Source: Streptomyces caniscabiei | Lineage (GTDB): Bacteria; Actinomycetota; Actinomycetes; Streptomycetales; Streptomycetaceae | Direction of reading: 5' to 3' | Assembly: GCF_014930365.1 (NCBI RefSeq) | Contig: NZ_JABXWI010000012.1 | Coordinates: 1-44,096 of the forward strand | Length of the DNA stretch: 44,096 bases | Shown: positions 14,987 through 24,119 of the stretch, piece by piece | Layout of the letters: every line of letters begins with the position of its first letter | Position numbering within the stretch: position 1 is the first letter of the stretch | The notes under the pieces: generated by a model | The model's input: only the letters and a program-made list of their open reading frames with translations | Database searches by the model: none | Told to the model about the DNA's origin: nothing | Position numbers and translations under genes: made by a program

Positions 14987-16459
14987 CTACGGCGACGTCG
15001 GCGCCGGCTGTGCGGCGCTGGTACTCGGTTCCTTGATCACGAGCGGGTGCAGTTCCCAGACGTCGACCGCGAAGCCGAGGCGCGTCCCCGCTGCGGTGCG
15101 GGCCCGCAGTCGCCAGGGGCTCTGCCCTGTGGGGTAGAAGCGCAGGGTGAGGACCTGGCCGGTGGTGATCAGGAAGATCTCGGCGATGGAGTGGTCGACG
15201 ACCACGCGCAGGTCGACGGGCTGGTCCGCCGGGCAGGGCATCCGGTGGGAGCCGCCGCGGGCTCTGCCGTCCAGTGAGGCGTGGGCGCGGTCGACGACCA
15301 GTTCACCCGCGTCGGTGTCGAGGCGGATGTCGAGGTACTCGGAGCCGTCCGCGGTGGTGACCAGCCGTAGGCCGGCGTTTCCCGTCGGCTCCAGACGTGC
15401 CGTCAGGTCGAAGGCGCGGCCTACGATGCCGAGGTCCACCGGCCACGGGCCGTCCGTCGCGCCTGTGGCGTGGATGGTGTGTCGGCCGCGCAGGGCGAGC
15501 AGTTCGGCGGCGGGCCGCTGGCGCAGTGTGCCCTCGTCGTCGACGTGGATCTCGCGGGGCAGCGTGAGGACTCCGGCCCATCCGTCCGCGAGGGCCCAGG
15601 CTTCGTCGCGGGCCTCCCATGACCAGGCCCACAGCAGCCACCTGTCGCCCGGTCCGCGCAGCAGGGCCGGTGCGTAGCAGTCAGGGCCGTGGTCGGCGGG
15701 TACCGCCGGTCCGGCCTCGAAGTGGCCGTCGTGTTCTTCGCCGATCAGGGCCGCGACGCTCAGCGGGCCGGTGGGTTCGGTCCACGTGCCGAAAATGAGG
15801 GCGCCGGGCCCGTCTGCCGCCGGAAGGTACTGGGGGCATTCCCAGCCCTCGCCGGAGTGCAGGGCGGTGTCGCCGACGGGCTCCGGGCGACGAGCCGCGA
15901 AGGGCCCTCGACAGGTCCAGGTCTCCAGGTCGGGTGAGTCGTACAGGAGGGCGGCGGCACGGCCGTCCGCGAGGGCGGCGCCGACCAGCATCCGCCAGCG
16001 GTCGCCGTCCTGCCAGACGTAGGGGTCGCGGTACATGGTGCAGCCCTCGGGCAGCTCGGGGATGAGCAGTTCGCCCCGCGGGGTGAAGGTGCGGCCTCCG
16101 TCGGCGGAGACGGCGGAGGTGACCGGCTGGTGCTGGAAGGAGCGGTCCTCGCGGTGCGCGGAGTAGAAGGCGACCAGCCGTTCGCCGTCGGAGACGGCGT
16201 TGCCGGAGAAGCAGCCGTCGGCGTCCGGGCCGCCCGCGGTCGGGGACAGGGCGATCGGCAGCGGCTCCCAGGTCAGCAGGTCGGGGCTGCGGAAGTGGCC
16301 CCAGTGCAGGTTCGCGTGAGTCGCTCCGTAGGGGTTGTACTGGTAGCTGACGTGGTAGTGGCCGTCGTGGAAGACCAGGCCGTTGGGGTCGTTGATCCAG
16401 TGGTGGGGCGGGCGCAGGTGCGCCACGGGGCGGTGCGGATCGCTGGGTGTGGTGGACAC
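14987..16459 (-). CDS. Cytoplasmic GH32 beta-fructofuranosidase
   Basis: The 490-residue protein has the five-bladed GH32 propeller motifs: WINDPNG with nucleophile Asp24, RDP with Asp145, and WECP with acid/base Glu207. A C-terminal beta-sandwich fills about residues 340-480. There is no signal peptide, so it acts inside the cell on imported sucrose or fructo-oligosaccharides. Its GTG start at 16459 follows AAAGG. Position between the GH3 and GH30 genes in the transporter operon supports intracellular processing of sugars brought in by the ABC system. The exact substrate is inferred. Confidence 0.93.
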   Translation of the reverse strand: MSTTPSDPHRPVAHLRPPHHWINDPNGLVFHDGHYHVSYQYNPYGATHANLHWGHFRSPDLLTWEPLPIALSPTAGGPDADGCFSGNAVSDGERLVAFYSAHREDRSFQHQPVTSAVSADGGRTFTPRGELLIPELPEGCTMYRDPYVWQDGDRWRMLVGAALADGRAAALLYDSPDLETWTCRGPFAARRPEPVGDTALHSGEGWECPQYLPAADGPGALIFGTWTEPTGPLSVAALIGEEHDGHFEAGPAVPADHGPDCYAPALLRGPGDRWLLWAWSWEARDEAWALADGWAGVLTLPREIHVDDEGTLRQRPAAELLALRGRHTIHATGATDGPWPVDLGIVGRAFDLTARLEPTGNAGLRLVTTADGSEYLDIRLDTDAGELVVDRAHASLDGRARGGSHRMPCPADQPVDLRVVVDHSIAEIFLITTGQVLTLRFYPTGQSPWRLRARTAAGTRLGFAVDVWELHPLVIKEPSTSAAQPAPTSP

Positions 16460-16575
16460 ACGCGTGCCTTTCGGTCTTGCTGGGCCCGCCCCGCCGGCCC
16501 TCGATTCGGCGGGGCGGCTGGGTCGGCGGGGCGGGGGTCTTCGAGCCCGCGCAGGGTCTTGCGGGCCGGTCGCGG

Positions 16576-18873
16576 TCAGGTTCGGATGCGGAATCGTGCG
16601 CTCAGCTGCTGCTCCCGCCGGGAGCTGGGCCCGACGCGGAGCGCGAACTCACCCGGTTCGACCACGCGGCGGTTGTCGGCGGTGACGAGTGAGCACTGCG
16701 CGGCGGGGATGCTGACGGTGGCGTCCAGGCTTTCGCCTGGGGGGATCTCGACCTGGGTGAACGCCTTCAGTTCCTGCTCGGCCCAGGTGACGCTGGTGGT
16801 CAGGTCGCTGATGTACGCCTGGACCGTCTCCAGGGCCGGACGGCTGCCGCTGTTGGTGAGCCGTACGGTCGCGTCGACGGTGCCGTCGGCGGGGATGTCC
16901 GGGTCGTGCACGACGAGGTCGGAGTAGGTGACGGTGGTGTAGGTGAGGCCCTCGCCGAACGCGAACAGGGGGTCCTGCGTGAGGTCGGCGTAGCGGCTGC
17001 CGTGCTGGCCTCGCACCTGGTTGTAGAAGACGGGCTGCTGTCCGACGTGGCGGGCGAAGGAGACGGGGAGCCGGCCGCTGGGTTCGATGAGTCCGAGGAG
17101 GAGTTCGGCGACGGCGCGGCCACCGCGCATGCCCGGATTGAACGCCTCGATGAGCGCGGCCGCGTTCAGTGCCGAGTCCGGCAGGGTGCTCGGCTTGGAC
17201 TGGGCGAGTACGACGATCATGGGTGTGCCGGTGGCGGCGACCGCGTCCAGCAGGGCGATCTGTCCTCCCTGGAGGTCGAGCGTGGCGGTGGAGCGCACCT
17301 CTCCGGTGAGGTCGATGGTGTCCCCGACGACCACGACGGCGTAGTCGGCGGCTTCTGCGGCAGCGATGGCCTGCCCGAGTTGTGCCTGGTCGACGGGGGC
17401 GGGGGTGAAGACGTCCGGCTGTGGTTGGCCGTCGGGGCCGAGGGTCCACCCGGTGTCCTGGTGGGGGCTCGCGATGTCGGCTCCGCGGGCGTGCGTGATG
17501 GTCCAGTCGGTGGGTGCGACGGCGCGGAGGCCGTCGAGGACCGTCTCCACCGACTCCCGTGGATGGCCTTCGGGCATCCACGGGACCTGGCCGGTGGCGC
17601 CCGCCCAGTCGCCGAGCATGGCTTGGGTGCTGTCGGCGTTGGGGCCGATGACCGCGATCGTCCGCGGCGTACCCCGGCTCACGGCGCGGCCGGTTCCGTC
17701 CGAGGTCAGCCCTCCTTCGAGGGGCAGGGTGCCGTCGTTGCGCAGCAGTACGAGGGAGCGTCGGGCGGTCGCGAGGTTGAGGTCTGTGTGGGCGCGGCAG
17801 CCGATCACCTGCGCCTGCCGCTCGGGGTCGGGAACGCGCGGGTCCTCGAAGAGTCCGAGCTCGAACTTCAGCCGCAGCACCCGCCGTACCGCGTCGTCGA
17901 TCTGCTTCTCCTCGACCAGGCCGCGGGCGACCGCCTCCTGCGCGCCCTCGAAGAAGCCGGGTGTGGCCATGATCAGGTCGTTGCCGGAGTTGACGGCGAC
18001 GGCCGCAGCCTCGGCGTAGTCGGCGCAGGTCCGCTGGTCGTAGACCATCCGGCCGACGTTGTCCCAGTCGGTCACCAGCGTGCCGGTGAAGCCCCATTCG
18101 CCCTTGAGCACATCGTTGATCAGCCACTCGTTCGCGGTGATGGGCACCCCGTCGATCGACTGGTAGCCGAGCATGAAGGCCCGGCAGCCGGCCCGGGCCG
18201 CCCGCTCGAACGGGGGCAGGAACCATGAGCGCAGCTTGCGTGGGCTGAGATCGGCCTCGCTGGCGTCGCGCCCGCCCAGGGTCTCGGAGTAGCCGGCGAA
18301 GTGCTTGGCGTACGCCAGCACGGCGGTCGGGTCGCCGAGGCCCTCGCCCTGGTAGCCGCGCACCATCGCCGCCCCGAGTTCACCGATCAGGTACGGGTCC
18401 TCGCCGAACGTCTCGTTGATCCGGCCCCAGCGCAGGTCCCGGGTGATGCACAGCACCGGGGAGAACGTCCCGTGGATCCCGGTCGCCGCGATCTCGGTCG
18501 CGGCCGCCCGGGCCACGCGGTGGAGCAGGGCGGGGTCCCAGGCGCAGGCCATGGCCAGCTGGGTCGGGAAGATCGTCGCACCGGGCCAGAACGAGTGGCC
18601 GTGGATGCCGTCGTCGGCGGTCAGCAGCGGAATGGCCAGCCGTGTCCGTGTGGCGATCTCCATGGCCTGCGGCATCAGGTCGGGTGACACGTGCAGAACC
18701 GATCCGGCCAGCTTGGCCGACACGATGTCCTCCAGGTCCCCGTGTTGTGCGTCGAGCATCAGCAGCTGCCCGACCTTCTCCGGAAGGGTCATCCGTGACA
18801 GCAGGTCCTCGGTTCTCGCTTCCACGGTCGCTTCCGGGTCCAGGTACACGGCGGTGCCGACCGGCTGTCCCAC
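16576..18873 (-). CDS. GH3 beta-glucosidase, cytoplasmic
   Basis: This 765-residue GH3 enzyme has the usual three parts: a TIM-barrel (about 1-340) with the KH dyad Lys190-His191 and nucleophile Asp269 in TDWDN, an alpha/beta sandwich (about 370-600), and a fibronectin-III-like C-terminal domain (about 670-765). No signal peptide is present. It would release glucose from imported beta-gluco-oligosaccharides. The GTG start at 18873 follows GGGAG, and the gene lies 66 bp after the permease. The neighbouring GH30 is consistent with beta-glucan as the extracellular source. Confidence 0.93.
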   Translation of the reverse strand: MGQPVGTAVYLDPEATVEARTEDLLSRMTLPEKVGQLLMLDAQHGDLEDIVSAKLAGSVLHVSPDLMPQAMEIATRTRLAIPLLTADDGIHGHSFWPGATIFPTQLAMACAWDPALLHRVARAAATEIAATGIHGTFSPVLCITRDLRWGRINETFGEDPYLIGELGAAMVRGYQGEGLGDPTAVLAYAKHFAGYSETLGGRDASEADLSPRKLRSWFLPPFERAARAGCRAFMLGYQSIDGVPITANEWLINDVLKGEWGFTGTLVTDWDNVGRMVYDQRTCADYAEAAAVAVNSGNDLIMATPGFFEGAQEAVARGLVEEKQIDDAVRRVLRLKFELGLFEDPRVPDPERQAQVIGCRAHTDLNLATARRSLVLLRNDGTLPLEGGLTSDGTGRAVSRGTPRTIAVIGPNADSTQAMLGDWAGATGQVPWMPEGHPRESVETVLDGLRAVAPTDWTITHARGADIASPHQDTGWTLGPDGQPQPDVFTPAPVDQAQLGQAIAAAEAADYAVVVVGDTIDLTGEVRSTATLDLQGGQIALLDAVAATGTPMIVVLAQSKPSTLPDSALNAAALIEAFNPGMRGGRAVAELLLGLIEPSGRLPVSFARHVGQQPVFYNQVRGQHGSRYADLTQDPLFAFGEGLTYTTVTYSDLVVHDPDIPADGTVDATVRLTNSGSRPALETVQAYISDLTTSVTWAEQELKAFTQVEIPPGESLDATVSIPAAQCSLVTADNRRVVEPGEFALRVGPSSRREQQLSARFRIRT

Positions 18874-18939
18874 GTTGTTCTCCCAGTGATGAGTGGTGAG
18901 GGGCGGTGAGTCGATGTCCGGCGGCGGGGCGCCGGGAGG

Positions 18940-19827
18940 TCACTTCAGGCCGGTGGTGGCGATGCCAGCCACGAACTGGCGCTGGAAGACGAGGAAGACG
19001 AGCATCACCGGCAGCAGCACGACCACGGCGCCGGCGAGCAGGATGCCGAAGCGGGTGAAGGACTGGCCGCTGCTGGCCAGGGCGAGGCCGACGGGAAGGG
19101 TGTACTGGCTCTCGTTCTGGGCCACGACCAGCGGCCACAGGAAGTTGTTCCAGGAGCCGAGGAAGGTGATGATCCCGAGGGTGGCGAGGGCCGGCTTGGT
19201 CAGCGGCAGGATGATCTTCCAGAAGATGGCCAGTTCGCGGCAGCCGTCCACCCGCGCGGCGTCGATGAGTTCGTCGGGCAGGGTGGAGATGAACTGCCGC
19301 ATCAGGAACACCCCGAAGGGGCCGGCTAGGAACGGCAGGATCAGCCCGAGCAGGGAGCCGGTCAGCTGCATGTTGGCCACCAGCACGTACAGCGGTACGA
19401 AGGTGACCAGGCCGGGGATCATGAGCGTTCCCATGACCAGCAGGAAGACGGCGCGCTGTCCGCGGAACTCGAGCTTGGCCAGGGCGTATCCGAGCATCGA
19501 GCAGAAGATCAGGTTGCCCGCGGTGACGGCGAGGGCGACGGTCACGGAGTTGGCGAACATGCTCGTGAAGTCGAGCCTGCTGAACAGCTCACCGTAGTTG
19601 CTGGTCGTGGGCGCCGTGGGTATCAGTACGGGCGGCACTCTGCGGATGTCGGCCTCGGGCTTGAAGGAGCCGGACAGCATCCACAGGAACGGCGCGATCA
19701 TGAGCAGCAGTGCGCCGGCGAGCGGTAGGTACAGCCAGGGCTGGCCCCAGGTCCGGCGGACGCGGCGGCGCCGCAGCACGCGGTTTGTGTCCGGGTGTGG
19801 CGTGGAGAGAGTGGAGAGGGTGCTCAT
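18940..19827 (-). CDS. ABC sugar permease, MalG type
   Basis: This 295-residue inner-membrane protein has six predicted helices and the EAA loop (DAARVDGCRELAIFWKIILP) that docks on the ATPase. It is the second permease of a CUT1-type importer. It starts six bases after the MalF-type gene, so the two are translated together. No ATP-binding gene lies in the operon; in Streptomyces such importers share the MsiK ATPase encoded elsewhere. Confidence 0.93.
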   Translation of the reverse strand: MSTLSTLSTPHPDTNRVLRRRRVRRTWGQPWLYLPLAGALLLMIAPFLWMLSGSFKPEADIRRVPPVLIPTAPTTSNYGELFSRLDFTSMFANSVTVALAVTAGNLIFCSMLGYALAKLEFRGQRAVFLLVMGTLMIPGLVTFVPLYVLVANMQLTGSLLGLILPFLAGPFGVFLMRQFISTLPDELIDAARVDGCRELAIFWKIILPLTKPALATLGIITFLGSWNNFLWPLVVAQNESQYTLPVGLALASSGQSFTRFGILLAGAVVVLLPVMLVFLVFQRQFVAGIATTGLK

Positions 19828-19833
19828 GGGTCG

Positions 19834-20820
19834 TCAGTCCTTGTCTCGCAGCACGCGGAACTGCAGCACGGTCAGCGCCACGATGAGGACGAAGATGACG
19901 TAGCTGGCGGCCGACGCCATCTCGTAGTTGCCGTTGCCGAACTGCTTGTAGGCGTACAACGTGGCCGACAGGGTGGAGTCCAGCGGTCCTCCGTCGGTCA
20001 TCACGAACGGCTCGTCGAAGAACTGCAGATAGCCGATGCCCGTGGTCACGGCGGTCAGCAGCAGGGCCGGACGCAGGAGCGGGAAGGTGACCCGCCAGAA
20101 CCGCTGCCAGGCGCCGGCGCCGTCGAGTTCGGCGGCCTCCATCAGGGACTGGGGAACGGACTGCAGACCCGCCAGCATGATGATCATGACGGTGCCGAGG
20201 TTGCGCCACACCGCCATCACGATCATGACGGGCAGAGCGAAGCGGGTGTCCGCCAGCCAGGCCGGTCCGTCGATCCCGAACCAGCCCAGAACGAGGTTCA
20301 CCAGGCCCGCGCGAGGTTCGAGGAGCGTCTTCCACACCACGGCGACGGCCACGATGCTGGTGATCACCGGCAGGTAGAAGCCGACCCGGAAGACGGCCCG
20401 GAAGCGCCGGATACCGCGATCCAGGGCGACCGCCGCGGCGAGCCCGGCGGCCAGCGTCAGCGGCAGGGCCACCAGGACGAACACGGCCGTGTTGCGCAGG
20501 GCCGTGAAGAACTGCTCGTCCTGGAAGAGCCGCACGTAGTTGTCGAGGCCGATGAACGACACGTTCAGCGGTGTGCGCAGGTCGGCGCTGCTGGTGTCGG
20601 TCAGGCTCATCAGCAGCGACCAGACCAACGGCAACAGCATGAAGGTCGCGAACAGCGCGAGGAAGGGCGCGGCGAGGATCCAGGCGGCCCGGGCCTGCCT
20701 GCCGCGTGCCTTGCCCCGGAGCGGGAAGTGCCGGCGTCCGGCACTCCGCTCCGGCCCCGCGGTGCTCCGCTGGTTGGTGTCGCCCCGCCCGGGGAGCGTT
20801 TTCGTGGACATGGATGTCAT
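19834..20820 (-). CDS. ABC sugar permease, MalF type
   Basis: The 328-residue protein has a basic cytoplasmic N-terminal tail of about 40 residues, then six membrane helices. The EAA motif is present (EAAELDGAGAWQRFWRVTFP). It pairs with the MalG-type permease to form the channel of a CUT1 oligosaccharide importer. It begins 34 bp after the binding-protein gene. The in-frame MTSMSTK start offers two methionines, and 20820 gives the full frame. Confidence 0.93.
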   Translation of the reverse strand: MTSMSTKTLPGRGDTNQRSTAGPERSAGRRHFPLRGKARGRQARAAWILAAPFLALFATFMLLPLVWSLLMSLTDTSSADLRTPLNVSFIGLDNYVRLFQDEQFFTALRNTAVFVLVALPLTLAAGLAAAVALDRGIRRFRAVFRVGFYLPVITSIVAVAVVWKTLLEPRAGLVNLVLGWFGIDGPAWLADTRFALPVMIVMAVWRNLGTVMIIMLAGLQSVPQSLMEAAELDGAGAWQRFWRVTFPLLRPALLLTAVTTGIGYLQFFDEPFVMTDGGPLDSTLSATLYAYKQFGNGNYEMASAASYVIFVLIVALTVLQFRVLRDKD

Positions 20821-20854
20821 CCGTCCGTACGAGGGCTGCTCATGGCGGTGGCGC

Positions 20855-22153
20855 TCAGCGGCCGGTGCCGATGCTGGTGGCCTTGGACTGCAGCGCCTTC
20901 TGCACCTCGGCGACGGTGGCCTTGCCGAGGGCCAGCTTCTCCAGTTCGGAGTCGATGGCGTCGGCGATCTGCTGCCAGGTCGTGATGGCGGGCGGCGCCT
21001 TGCTGACCTTGAGCTGCTCGTCGAACGGCTTCATGTTCTCGTCCGCGCTCAGGTTCCCGTCCGACCACGCCTGGGGCGAAGCAGGCAGGCCGCCGGTGGC
21101 CTTGACATAGGCCGCGAGGTTGGCGGGCTCGGTCAGGAACCGGGCGAACTTCCATGACGCGTCGGGGTTCTCGGCCTCCTTGAACACCGCCAGGTCGGTG
21201 CCGCCGGCGAACCCGGCCGGTTGCTCGGAGTACGGCACCGGCATGGTCTTCCACTTGCCGTCCAGCTCCGGGGCGTCCTTGTGGAAGCTGGCACCGGCCC
21301 ACGCGGCCTGCTGATAGGTGGCGATCAGCCCGTCCCGGAAGCCCTGCACGCCGTCGGACCTGTCGGTCGGCGCCAGGCCGTCCTTCGGGACGGTCGCCCA
21401 GTACTCCAGCGCCTTGGCCACCTCGGGCGTGTCGAAGGTGAACTTCCCGGTCTCGGCGTCGTAGATGTCACCCCCCTGCTGCCAGACCATCGGCACCCAG
21501 AAGACCCAGGAGTTGAAGCCCATCACCAGCCCGGCGGCATGGCGCAGCTTGGGGTTCTGCTTCCCGGCGGTGGCCTGGATGGCCTTGAGGTCCTTCAGAT
21601 ATCCCTCCCGGTCGCCGGCCAGGGCGCCCTTGATGCCGGCCTTCTCGGTGAGGTCGGTCCGGTAGTAGACCACTGTGGTGTCGGCGGTGAACGGGACACC
21701 GTAGGAGGTGTCCTTGTACTTGGTGGTGTCCCATTGGCCGGGGTAGAAGTCCGACGACTTGATCGACGTCGGGGTGGCCTGGAAGCCGTTCATGGCGGCC
21801 ATCTCGGCCATCCAGGTGCTCCCGATCGTGGACATGTCCGGTGTGTTGCCGCCGGCTATCGCGGTGGTCAGCTTGTCGTGGGCGCCGTCCCACGGGACCG
21901 CGGTGATCTTGACGTCGACGTCCGGGTTCTCCTGCTCGAACTTCTCGGCCAGGTCCTTCAGGGCAGGTTCGATGTCGCCCATGTTCCACATGACCACCGT
22001 CCCCTTGGCCTTGCCCGCACCGATCTCGGCCGGGGCGTCCTTGGCGGGGCCGGAGTCCTCGCTCCGGCCACAGCCGGTGGCCACGAGGGCTGCCGTGACG
22101 GTGACGGACAGGACCTGGGCGGTTCTGACAGCGTGACGGGTCGATATACGCAT
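20855..22153 (-). CDS. Sugar-binding lipoprotein of ABC importer
   Basis: This 432-residue extracellular solute-binding protein (family 1) has a lipoprotein signal with Cys28 in the lipobox LVATGCG, so it is tethered to the outer face of the membrane. The ATG at 22153 follows AAGGAG, and the longer frame to 22276 is not needed. It heads the minus-strand operon and decides what sugar is imported. From the enzymes, fructo-oligosaccharides or beta-gluco-oligosaccharides are likely. Aromatic residues suited to sugar stacking are present, but the ligand cannot be read from sequence. Confidence 0.93.
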   Translation of the reverse strand: MRISTRHAVRTAQVLSVTVTAALVATGCGRSEDSGPAKDAPAEIGAGKAKGTVVMWNMGDIEPALKDLAEKFEQENPDVDVKITAVPWDGAHDKLTTAIAGGNTPDMSTIGSTWMAEMAAMNGFQATPTSIKSSDFYPGQWDTTKYKDTSYGVPFTADTTVVYYRTDLTEKAGIKGALAGDREGYLKDLKAIQATAGKQNPKLRHAAGLVMGFNSWVFWVPMVWQQGGDIYDAETGKFTFDTPEVAKALEYWATVPKDGLAPTDRSDGVQGFRDGLIATYQQAAWAGASFHKDAPELDGKWKTMPVPYSEQPAGFAGGTDLAVFKEAENPDASWKFARFLTEPANLAAYVKATGGLPASPQAWSDGNLSADENMKPFDEQLKVSKAPPAITTWQQIADAIDSELEKLALGKATVAEVQKALQSKATSIGTGR

Positions 22154-22495
22154 GGGTGCGGCTCCTTGCCAGTGAGCGATACGGAAGCGAGTGGGCCGGC
22201 GAGCGGCGGAGAGCGGGAGGGCACGGGTGTTCGGCCGGGTCGGCCCGTAAGTGGGGGCCGGGTGCGAGAGAGGCATTCACGGTCGGACGCACGACGCGGA
22301 TCGCGACTGGAGAGTCCGACGCGGAGTGGGGTGGCGGCCGGGCGGGGTGTGCCCGGCGCATCGATCGGTGTCCCGGATCAGGAACGCGCGAGAAGGAGGG
22401 TGCGGAGGGGCGGTGCAGCGTGAACGCAGGCGCAGCCGCCGGGAGTTGTGAGGAGGGTGAGGCGGAGAAGGTCCGCCGAGGTGTCTGGAAGACAG
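22154..22495 (-). promoter_or_regulatory. Intergenic region holding the transporter operon promoter
   Basis: About 340 bp separate the lacI terminator from the binding-protein start. It must contain the operon promoter. I see no strong palindrome like those near lacI and the levanase. A weak CG-centred ATCGATCG at about 22360-22367 is the only candidate operator. No gene is supported. Confidence 0.4.
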
Positions 22496-22529
22496 GGGCG
22501 GTGTGTCACGCGGGGGCGACACACCGCCC
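22496..22529 (-). terminator. Strong terminator after lacI
   Basis: GGGCGGTGTGTC and GACACACCGCCC form a perfect 12-bp stem with a 10-base loop, 44 bp after the lacI stop. It separates lacI transcription from the transporter operon that follows on the same strand. Confidence 0.85.
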
Positions 22530-22573
22530 GGCCACGAAGCGCCGACGTCCGGGGCGCATCGCGGTGAGGCGCG

Positions 22574-23581
22574 TCAGTTCGCGCTCGGCCCTGAGGTCGA
22601 GCCACGCACCACGAGGCTGGTGGGAATGATGCGCGAGGTGGCGGCTTCCGGGGATCTGCGTACGTGGTCCAGCAGCAGACGGGCCGCCGCCTCCCCCATC
22701 TCCCGCATCGGCTGGCGGATGGTGGTCAGTGCCGGACAGGTGTACGACGCGATCTCGACGTCGTCGAACCCCACCACGGCCACGTCCCGCGGAACACGCA
22801 GGCCGGCCTCGTTCAGGGCCGCGAGCACACCCGCCGCCGAGGGGTCGTTGTGCCCGAAGACCGCGTCGAACTCCACACCGTCCTCGATCGCTTTCGCGAC
22901 CGCGGCCCGGCTGGTGTCGAACAGGAAGTCGCCGCAGACGATGCTGCGCCGGTCGAGCTCGATCCCGGCCTGCGCGTAGACGTCGGCGAAGCCGCCCAGC
23001 CGTTCCTCGGTACAGCCGAACCCCTCGGGGCCCGTCACCACCAGAGGGCGACGACGGCCGATGTCCAGCAGATGGCGTGCCGCCTGTTCACCGCCCTCCC
23101 TGTTGGTGGTGGCCACGTAAGGGAAGCCAGGCCGGTGAAATCGGTCGTCTATCAGCACCATCGGCAGCCCTGCTTCGTGCAGTTCCGTGATGTAGCCCAG
23201 GGCTCCCTCGGGCTCTATCACCAGCAGACCGTCGAACGACTTGGCGGCCACCTGCAGCCCCAGTCTGCGCAGTGACTCCTCACCGCGGTTCCAGGTCAGC
23301 ATGCGCAGACCGAAGCCCTCGGTCTCCAGCGTCTCGACGACCGCCTGCACGATGCCGGCCCAGGCCCAGGCCATGTCAGGGACCAGCATGCCGATCATCT
23401 GCGTCGTGCCGCGGGCGAGCCCCACGGCCCCGGCGCTCGGCACATAGCCCAGGTCCGAAATCGCCTGGCGGACCCTCAAGACGGTGTTCTCGTTGATCTC
23501 GCCCTTGCCGTTCAGCACCCGCGAGACCGTCGTCTTGCTCACTCCGGCCCGCGTGGCCACGTCGGCGATAGTGACTCCCAT
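22574..23581 (-). CDS. LacI-family transcriptional regulator
   Basis: The 335-residue protein has an N-terminal LacI helix-turn-helix (ADVATRAGVSKTTVSRVLN, residues 6-24), the hinge helix, and a periplasmic-binding-protein-like sensor domain (about 60-330). The start at 23581 follows GGGAGGTGAC, whereas the longer frame to 23977 is an artefact. It lies between the divergent secreted levanase and the transporter operon, so it probably represses both until a sugar inducer binds. A tandem array of LacI-like sites lies 75-130 bp upstream of its start, suggesting autoregulation. Confidence 0.93.
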   Translation of the reverse strand: MGVTIADVATRAGVSKTTVSRVLNGKGEINENTVLRVRQAISDLGYVPSAGAVGLARGTTQMIGMLVPDMAWAWAGIVQAVVETLETEGFGLRMLTWNRGEESLRRLGLQVAAKSFDGLLVIEPEGALGYITELHEAGLPMVLIDDRFHRPGFPYVATTNREGGEQAARHLLDIGRRRPLVVTGPEGFGCTEERLGGFADVYAQAGIELDRRSIVCGDFLFDTSRAAVAKAIEDGVEFDAVFGHNDPSAAGVLAALNEAGLRVPRDVAVVGFDDVEIASYTCPALTTIRQPMREMGEAAARLLLDHVRRSPEAATSRIIPTSLVVRGSTSGPSAN

Positions 23582-23654
23582 GTCACCTCCCTTCTCTCCC
23601 GGTAGAGGCGGAAGATGTCCTCCCGCGCCGAAGGGCCGATCGTACAGCGACCCT

Positions 23655-23714
23655 CGGAACCGGTACCGGAAGCGGTTCCGGAACCGGTTTCGGTACCGGT
23701 TCCGGAAGTGAAGC
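23655..23714. promoter_or_regulatory. 12-bp tandem array of LacI-like operator sites
   Basis: Four full units and one partial of CGGAACCGGTTC-like sequence stand head to tail at 23655, 23667, 23679, 23691 and 23703. Each unit contains or approximates AACCGGTT, a palindrome with the central CG typical of LacI-family operators. The spacing is slightly more than one helical turn. The rest of the 23582-24119 gap shows only the second operator at 23982. Confidence 0.65.
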
Positions 23715-23981
23715 ACCGAGAGCCCCGACGGGTCAACACATCGGAAACAAATCGCTTCGCCGGCCGGCCTCAGCCTCACCGATGCCACGGAAGGCGATGG
23801 GCAGGCACTCGACGCGATAGGCTCTGACCTGCCTGTTTGCGGCCTGAGAGGCTCCCCCCTCGCCGCTTGGGCCCAGTTCGCGAGCGCCGGCGGCGCCCCG
23901 GAAGCGCGGGCTCGTATCGGAGCAATCACGTCAGAACCGTTGACGCACTGGCCTGATCGCGCTTCATAATCGGGCACTCGC

Positions 23982-24011
23982 TGTCATCGATGACATAAGT
24001 CAACGATGACA
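23982..24011. promoter_or_regulatory. CG-centred palindrome upstream of levanase
   Basis: TGTCATCGATGACA (23982-23995) is a perfect 14-bp palindrome, followed by a further half-site CGATGACA at 24004-24011. It differs from the 12-bp array near lacI, so either the LacI protein tolerates both or a second regulator acts on the levanase. It lies about 110 bp before the levanase ATG. Confidence 0.65.
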
Positions 24012-24119
24012 CCCAGTCGGCTGCGTGGACGTCGCCGTCGCTGGATTGCCACATTCGATCCGCCCGCGCCAGGGCCGCAGTCACCGCTGCGAGGACGGTC
24101 CGCGGGACAAGGAGTCACC

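Noticed and set aside
23655..23714. Tandem repeats considered as a CRISPR array
   Set aside because: The units are 12 bp without spacers and resemble LacI operators; no cas genes are nearby.
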